Positions 58,970-64,000 of a stretch of 64,000 nt of DNA are shown one piece after another. The position numbers and the translations under genes are program-made. Source of the stretch: Myrica gale (taxonomy: Eukaryota; Streptophyta; Magnoliopsida; Fagales; Myricaceae); NCBI GenBank assembly GCA_963930655.1, contig OZ005607.1:24994874-25058873 (forward strand), read 5' to 3'. Under the pieces are notes generated by a model, which saw only the letters and a program-made list of their open reading frames with translations, did no database searches and was not told where the DNA came from. Position 1 is the first letter of the stretch; each line of letters opens with the position of its first letter.

Positions 58970-61900
58970 ATGGGGTCGTTGAAGAACCAGGAGAATGAGC
59001 TGGAACAGGTCGGAAAGGAGGCGATACTGTACGTGAATGGAGTTCGTAAAGCTCTGCCTGATGGTTTAGCCCACATGACCCTCCTCGAGTATCTCAGAGG
59101 TAGAACGTGGTTTCTGAATATATGATCCGTTTCTCCGATTCTTTTGGGATATGAGTTTGTGTATTTTGTTTGCTTGCTTAGAAATCGGAGGAAAAGACAG
59201 GAGAGAGAAAAATTAGAACGAAGTTTTGAATTTGGACTTGGCTTGGTTTAAGTTGGTTAACCACAAAAACCGAGGTTAAAACCAAACACCATTTAGGATT
59301 GAATTCTTTTCCTCTAAATCCAAAAGGAATGAAAATAACACAACACCACAATGATTGTTGCAATCCAAATGTTCATTAGGAAAAAGATGCTGTTTTTCCT
59401 AACGATGATTTGAGAATATCATATGATTGTCAGGCAAATATAGAATTTTAAGTTTGAGGGGCCATTCCACCTCTCACTCCCCCCCCCCCCCCCAAACAAA
59501 CAAACAAACATAAATCCGAAAAGAAGGTGGAAAACCAGAAAACCCCAAAACTAAGGCTAATAGTACTCATTCTTGGGATTGGAACTAGGTTATTGTGGAA
59601 GTTTATTTGTTTTGTTGACTGGAAAATGTAAAGAGGGCGTAGAAGCTCAACTCATCTCAATGAGGTTCTGTATAAGTGGCATAGGTCCAGATATTGTTGT
59701 TCTTTTATCCTTTCCCATCTTTTATGAGCAACCAAAAAAGGTTTCAGTGAAATCCGTTTCCGTTTACTTTTTTATGAAGTTGAGCATCTGCTTTTGCTTT
59801 TGTTCTTCATTTTGTTGATGAATAGTGTACAATGTTGCTAGGAAATTTGAGTCATTTTGTTTTGTATTTAGTGTCAATTTGTCTGGCCTGGTTTCTGGCA
59901 AGATATAGAAGGGCGTTAGATCGAACAGTCATTTTTAGTAACAATTCATCATTATGGATGAAAATATTTTTGTTGGACTCAAAATAATATGCTGTTATAC
60001 TTTCTCAAATTTAATCCATAAGAGATTAGCAGGTTATTAATGGAAGATGCAGCAAATATTATTAGTGATTTTTATCTGATTTTCTGCTTGTATTTTGTGA
60101 TGGACCTATGGTATGGTTAGATTACAGTTATTACCAAATTGTAAGGTATCAACTTCAGGCCTAGGTATTTACCCCAAAAAACAAAGAAACTTCATTACTA
60201 CTTGATTGAGGCAGAAATCTTCGAAATTAGCTGCTGATATAACAGCACATCAAGATTAGTTCTTGATGAAGCTCATCATGTCACATGCTTTTCCTAGAAA
60301 TTTCAATCTCTGATTGTTTATTTCATGTACTTCTAATACCTTGCAAGTTGTTTGGCTGTTGACGTTAATCTTAAGTTCAGTTAAAATGCTTCTCTCTCTT
60401 TCTCTCTCGTTCTGTAATTGCTTGTTCATTTTCCTTTCTTATCCCCTAATTGCTTCTTTTTCTTTTACATTAAGTGAGTTGATTGTCTTGTTATTGACTA
60501 AATAGTGTACATCTTCATTGGTTTTCTTTGTTCTATAGTACCAGTTGAGCCCTTGTTTTATATTTTTTCAAATATTTCTTGTTTACTGTTGTTAGTGTTG
60601 GCACTCTGTTGGGGGGAAAATGTATTTATAAAATGCCCTTTTAATTTGGATGACACAGATATTGGTCTGACTGGGACGAAGCTTGGGTGCGGGGAGGGTG
60701 GTTGTGGAGCGTGCACTGTTATGGTTTCTCATTATGATAAAAATATGCAGAAATGCGTGTGAGTCTCTCTCTTTCTCTCTGTCTCTCTGTGTGCATGTAC
60801 CTTCTTCTCCCTCTGGGGTGTGCACTATATGTCAGATTGAAAATCTTGTTCTTATAACTCTCTGTCAGGCATTATGCTATCAATGCATGCTTGGCTCCTC
60901 TTTATTCTGTGGAAGGGATGCATGTAATCACTGTGGAGGGAATAGGGAACCGCAAACATGGCCTACACCCAATCCAAGTATTATTTTCAGATTTCCTTGA
61001 TATTATTTTTTTTGCCGTTGGTTTTGTTACTATTATCAGGAGTATATTATTGATAGTCGTGCTATAGTTATTCATGACCATGGTTCATAAAAGTACATCG
61101 AAAGTGACTCAGACAAGGAATTGCCTCTATATCACCATGGGTGTTTAGACTTACTCTTTATTATCTGAAGTGGCTACTAGATGAGACCTTTCGACAGGAT
61201 GAATATTTTTCTTCTCTAGAATAAGAAGGTAAATGCATTTCAAATGTTGATATGTAACGTCCGTTTGTGCAGCTTTTCTTCACAGTTCAGAAATCACCTT
61301 GATCTTTTTGGGTTTAGAAAGTATGGGAAGATTTCTTCTTATTTCTCCTGAAAAAAGGTTTATTAATAATAAAGAATCCATGTACACTGGGGTATTAAGG
61401 AATTTGTTTTCTATTATATTTTCCAATGTATTTCGATTTGAATGTCTCTAGTAACGATATATAATATCGGCTTGAGCACTGCGAAATCACTTCCCCCCAG
61501 GTACACTGGGATATTAAGGAATTTGTTTTCTATTATATTTTCCAATGTATTTCGATTTGAATGTCTCTAGTAACGATATATACGTGGGGGTGATTAGTAC
61601 AAAGGAATGTAGTGCTTCGCAATTTCATCGCGAGTGTTCTTTCTTTCTTGATGATGAAAGCTAAAGGTTATATTATAATATATCGGCTTGAGCACTGCGA
61701 AACCACTCCCCCCCCACACACAAAAGAAAATAAAAGGACAAAAAAAGAACGTTACAGAAAACAGAGAACCCAAGTAGCTAGTAATTAAGCTGATCAATTA
61801 GTTCTGGTCTGGAAATTGCAGTGTTATGGTTGTGTTTAGTCATTCTATTTGTTGCTGAGCTGGTCCTGAGGTTCTCAATCATGTTTGTTTGTCCACAATG

Positions 61901-63870
61901 TTCTGCAGGAAGCATTAGCACAATCTCATGGCTCACAATGTGGGTTTTGTACTCCTGGTTTTATCATGTCCATGTATGCCCTACTAAGGTCATGTCAAAC
62001 ACCACCAAGTGAGGAGCAGATTGAAGAAAGCCTTGCAGGAAATTTGTGTCGCTGCACAGGGTACAGACCAATTATTGATGCATTTCGTGTCTTTGCGAAA
62101 ACAAATGATGACCTATATACTGGTATCTCTTCTCTAAGCCTTCAAGGAGGTCAAGCTGTTTGTCCTTCTACTGGTAAGCCTTGTTCATGTGGATCAAAAG
62201 GTCCAAGTGGTATAGACTCCAACAAACAGTGTGTTCCTTGTGGTGATAAGTGTCAACCTATCTTTTACAGTGAGATAGATGGAAGCAAATATACTGAAAA
62301 AGAGCTTATTTTTCCCCCTGAGCTATTGTTGAGGAAATCAACTTACTTAAATATGAGTGGTTTTGGCGGGCTAAAGTGGTATCGACCCTTAAGACTGCAA
62401 CATGTGCTAGAGTTAAAAGCAGAATATCCTGATGCAAAGTTATTGGTGGGTAACACTGAGGTAGGAATTGAAATGAGGCTGAAGGGAATGCAATATCAGG
62501 TCTTGATCTCTACAACGCATGTGCCTGAACTTAATGTCTTGAGTGTGAAGGATGATGGCTTAGACATAGGTGCTGCAGTGAGACTGTCTGATCTCCTGCA
62601 TGTTTTTAGAAAGGTGGTGCTAGAGCGTGAGGCTCATGAAACATCTTCTCTTAAGGCCTTCATTGAACAGTTGAAATGGTTTGCTGGAACGCAGATAAAA
62701 AACGTTGCATCTGTTGGTGGGAATATATGTACAGCCAGTCCAATATCCGACTTGAACCCTCTCTGGATGGCTGCTAAGGCAAAGTTTCGGATAATTGATT
62801 GCAAAGGAAACATTAGGACGGTCTTGGCTGAGAATTTCTTCCTGGGTTATCGTAAGGTGGATCTGGCAACTGGTGAAATCCTACTTTCTGTTTTCTTACC
62901 ATGGACTAGGCCCTTTGAATACATGAAAGAATTTAAGCAGGCTCACCGTCGAGATGATGATATTGCGATCGTAAATGCTGGAATGCGCATTTTTCTTGAG
63001 GAAAAAAGTGACAGCTGGGTCATTTCTGATGCATCCATTGTCTATGGAGGGGTTGCTCCTCTCTCTCTTTCTGCTGTCAAAACAAAAGAGTTTCTCGTTG
63101 GGAAGTATTGGAACAATGAGCTATTACAGGATGCTTTGAAAATCTTACAAGAGGATATCTCTCTAAAAGATGGTGCTCCTGGTGGGATGGTGGAATTTCG
63201 GAAATCTTTGACCCTTAGTTTCTTCTTCAAATTTTTCCTTTGGGTTTCTCATCAAATGGATGGTAAGAAATCCATTGAGAGTTTACAATTATCACATCTA
63301 TCTGCTATACAAACATTCCACCGCCCACCTGTTATAGGAAGTCAGGACTATGAAGTTAGAAAACATGGGACTGCTGTGGGTATTCCCGAGGTTCATCTTT
63401 CATCAAGACTTCAGGTGTGTGCATAGGATTAAATAGCTAGTTGAAAGAGTTGTATTCTTGCCGACCTATTGAATATTTTGATGTGTACTGTTTTCCATAT
63501 TTTAATAGTAGTCTACACTTACGAAGTATGCATAACTTCTACTCTGTCATCTCCACATACTTGTCATGTGTGAACATTTGTGCAGTTCTTTCGGCTATGA
63601 GATGATTATCTTCTCATATATTGCTAGGTTACAGGAGAGGCGGAATACACTGATGACACACCATTGCCTCCTGATGGTTTGCATGCTGCATTGGTTTTGA
63701 GCAGAAAACCTCATGCCCGTATACTTTCAATAGACGACTCAAAAGCCAAGACTTCTCCTGGGTTTGCAGGCATATTTCTAGCTAAGGATGTGCCTGGTGA
63801 TAACAACATAGGACCGGTTATCTATGATGAGGAACTATTTGCTACAGAGTTTGTCACTTGTGTGGGGCAG
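58970..63870 (+). CDS. XDH1: Xanthine dehydrogenase, 5' part (runs off window)
   Basis: Molybdenum enzyme oxidising hypoxanthine and xanthine to urate in purine catabolism; can also make superoxide. Exons: 58970-59099, 60659-60758, 60869-60977, 61909-63414, 63628-63870; the gene continues past the window end after a GT donor. All phases close for the first 696 of about 1360 residues. Plant-type 2Fe-2S ligands Cys54, Cys59, Cys62 ([10 protein letters not shown]) and Cys76; second cluster Cys124, Cys127 (QCGFCTPG), Cys160, Cys162 (CRCTGYRP). The FAD domain includes [10 protein letters not shown] and the [18 protein letters not shown] block, then [11 protein letters not shown]. The last exon starts the molybdopterin domain ([23 protein letters not shown]). 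The large 1.5-kb exon 4 is intact. The start at 58970 gives a short leader MGSLKNQ before the ferredoxin-like fold. There is no sign of decay. Confidence 0.93.
61382..61581. repeat. 119-bp tandem duplication in XDH intron 3
   Basis: GTACACTGGG(G/A)TATTAAGG begins both copies (61382-61500 and from 61501). After 80 bp the second copy is interrupted, and its remaining part (CGGCTTGAGCACTGCGAAAC) reappears at about 61683, so about 100 bp was inserted into the second copy or deleted from the first. It lies inside XDH intron 3. Confidence 0.8.
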
Positions 63871-64000
63871 GTACGAAGCTTTGCTGCATAAATTTTTTAG
63901 CATAGACTAATGTCCATTCTTTGGCGTGCTTAATGTATTTTCTTCTGTGGGATGTATTTGACCTGCCCTCCCCTACTTCTTAATCCATGAAAGTGCGATT

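Overview
This is nuclear DNA of a flowering plant, almost certainly a eudicot. Genes are broken by many GT-AG introns, the background is AT-rich, and (GA)n/(CT)n and (TA)n microsatellites are common. The products are plant-typical: a MYB46/83-class factor, a plant ALDH3, an RBP45-type protein, LPAT2 and plant xanthine dehydrogenase. I cannot name the species from sequence alone. There is no prokaryotic operon, CRISPR array or organelle block.

Layout. 2.2-4.3 kb (-): intact R2R3-MYB of the MYB46/MYB83 class. 10.6-15.1 kb (+): decayed copy of the plastid double-GTPase Der/EngA, with an RTE-type LINE scrap in one intron. 15.5-16.5 kb: a hAT-type element with a perfect 8-bp target duplication, carrying the first exon of plastid ribosomal protein L5. 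16.5-24.4 kb: AT-rich, gene-free and filled with MITEs and old repeats. 24.4-27.5 kb (+): intact ten-exon ALDH3H1-like gene. 28.4-29.4 kb (+): LINE 3' fragment. 30.6-36.9 kb (+): ORC1 pseudogene with a nonsense codon, two 1-bp frameshifts, a lost PHD zinc ligand and a missing AAA+ exon region now occupied by a LINE. 38.5-42.3 kb (-): intact seven-exon RBP45-like gene. 45.8-56.1 kb (+): intact eleven-exon LPAT2-like gene carrying three LINE insertions in its introns. 59.0 kb to the window end (+): 5' half of xanthine dehydrogenase.

The genes do not form a pathway. The five intact genes serve separate jobs: secondary-wall transcription, aldehyde detoxification, RNA binding, phosphatidic acid synthesis in the ER, and purine catabolism. 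The two broken genes encode normally essential functions (plastid ribosome assembly and replication origin recognition), so functional copies must exist elsewhere in the genome.

The more remarkable content is mobile DNA: the hAT element with a captured plastid-targeting exon, a LINE whose target duplication spans the LPAT2 3' splice site, one LINE family present three times with two internally deleted copies, and a Mutator-type MITE family with 9-bp target duplications. I found no convincing undescribed multi-gene system. Exon coordinates were derived by reading splice sites and checking that phases close; they were not confirmed with transcripts.
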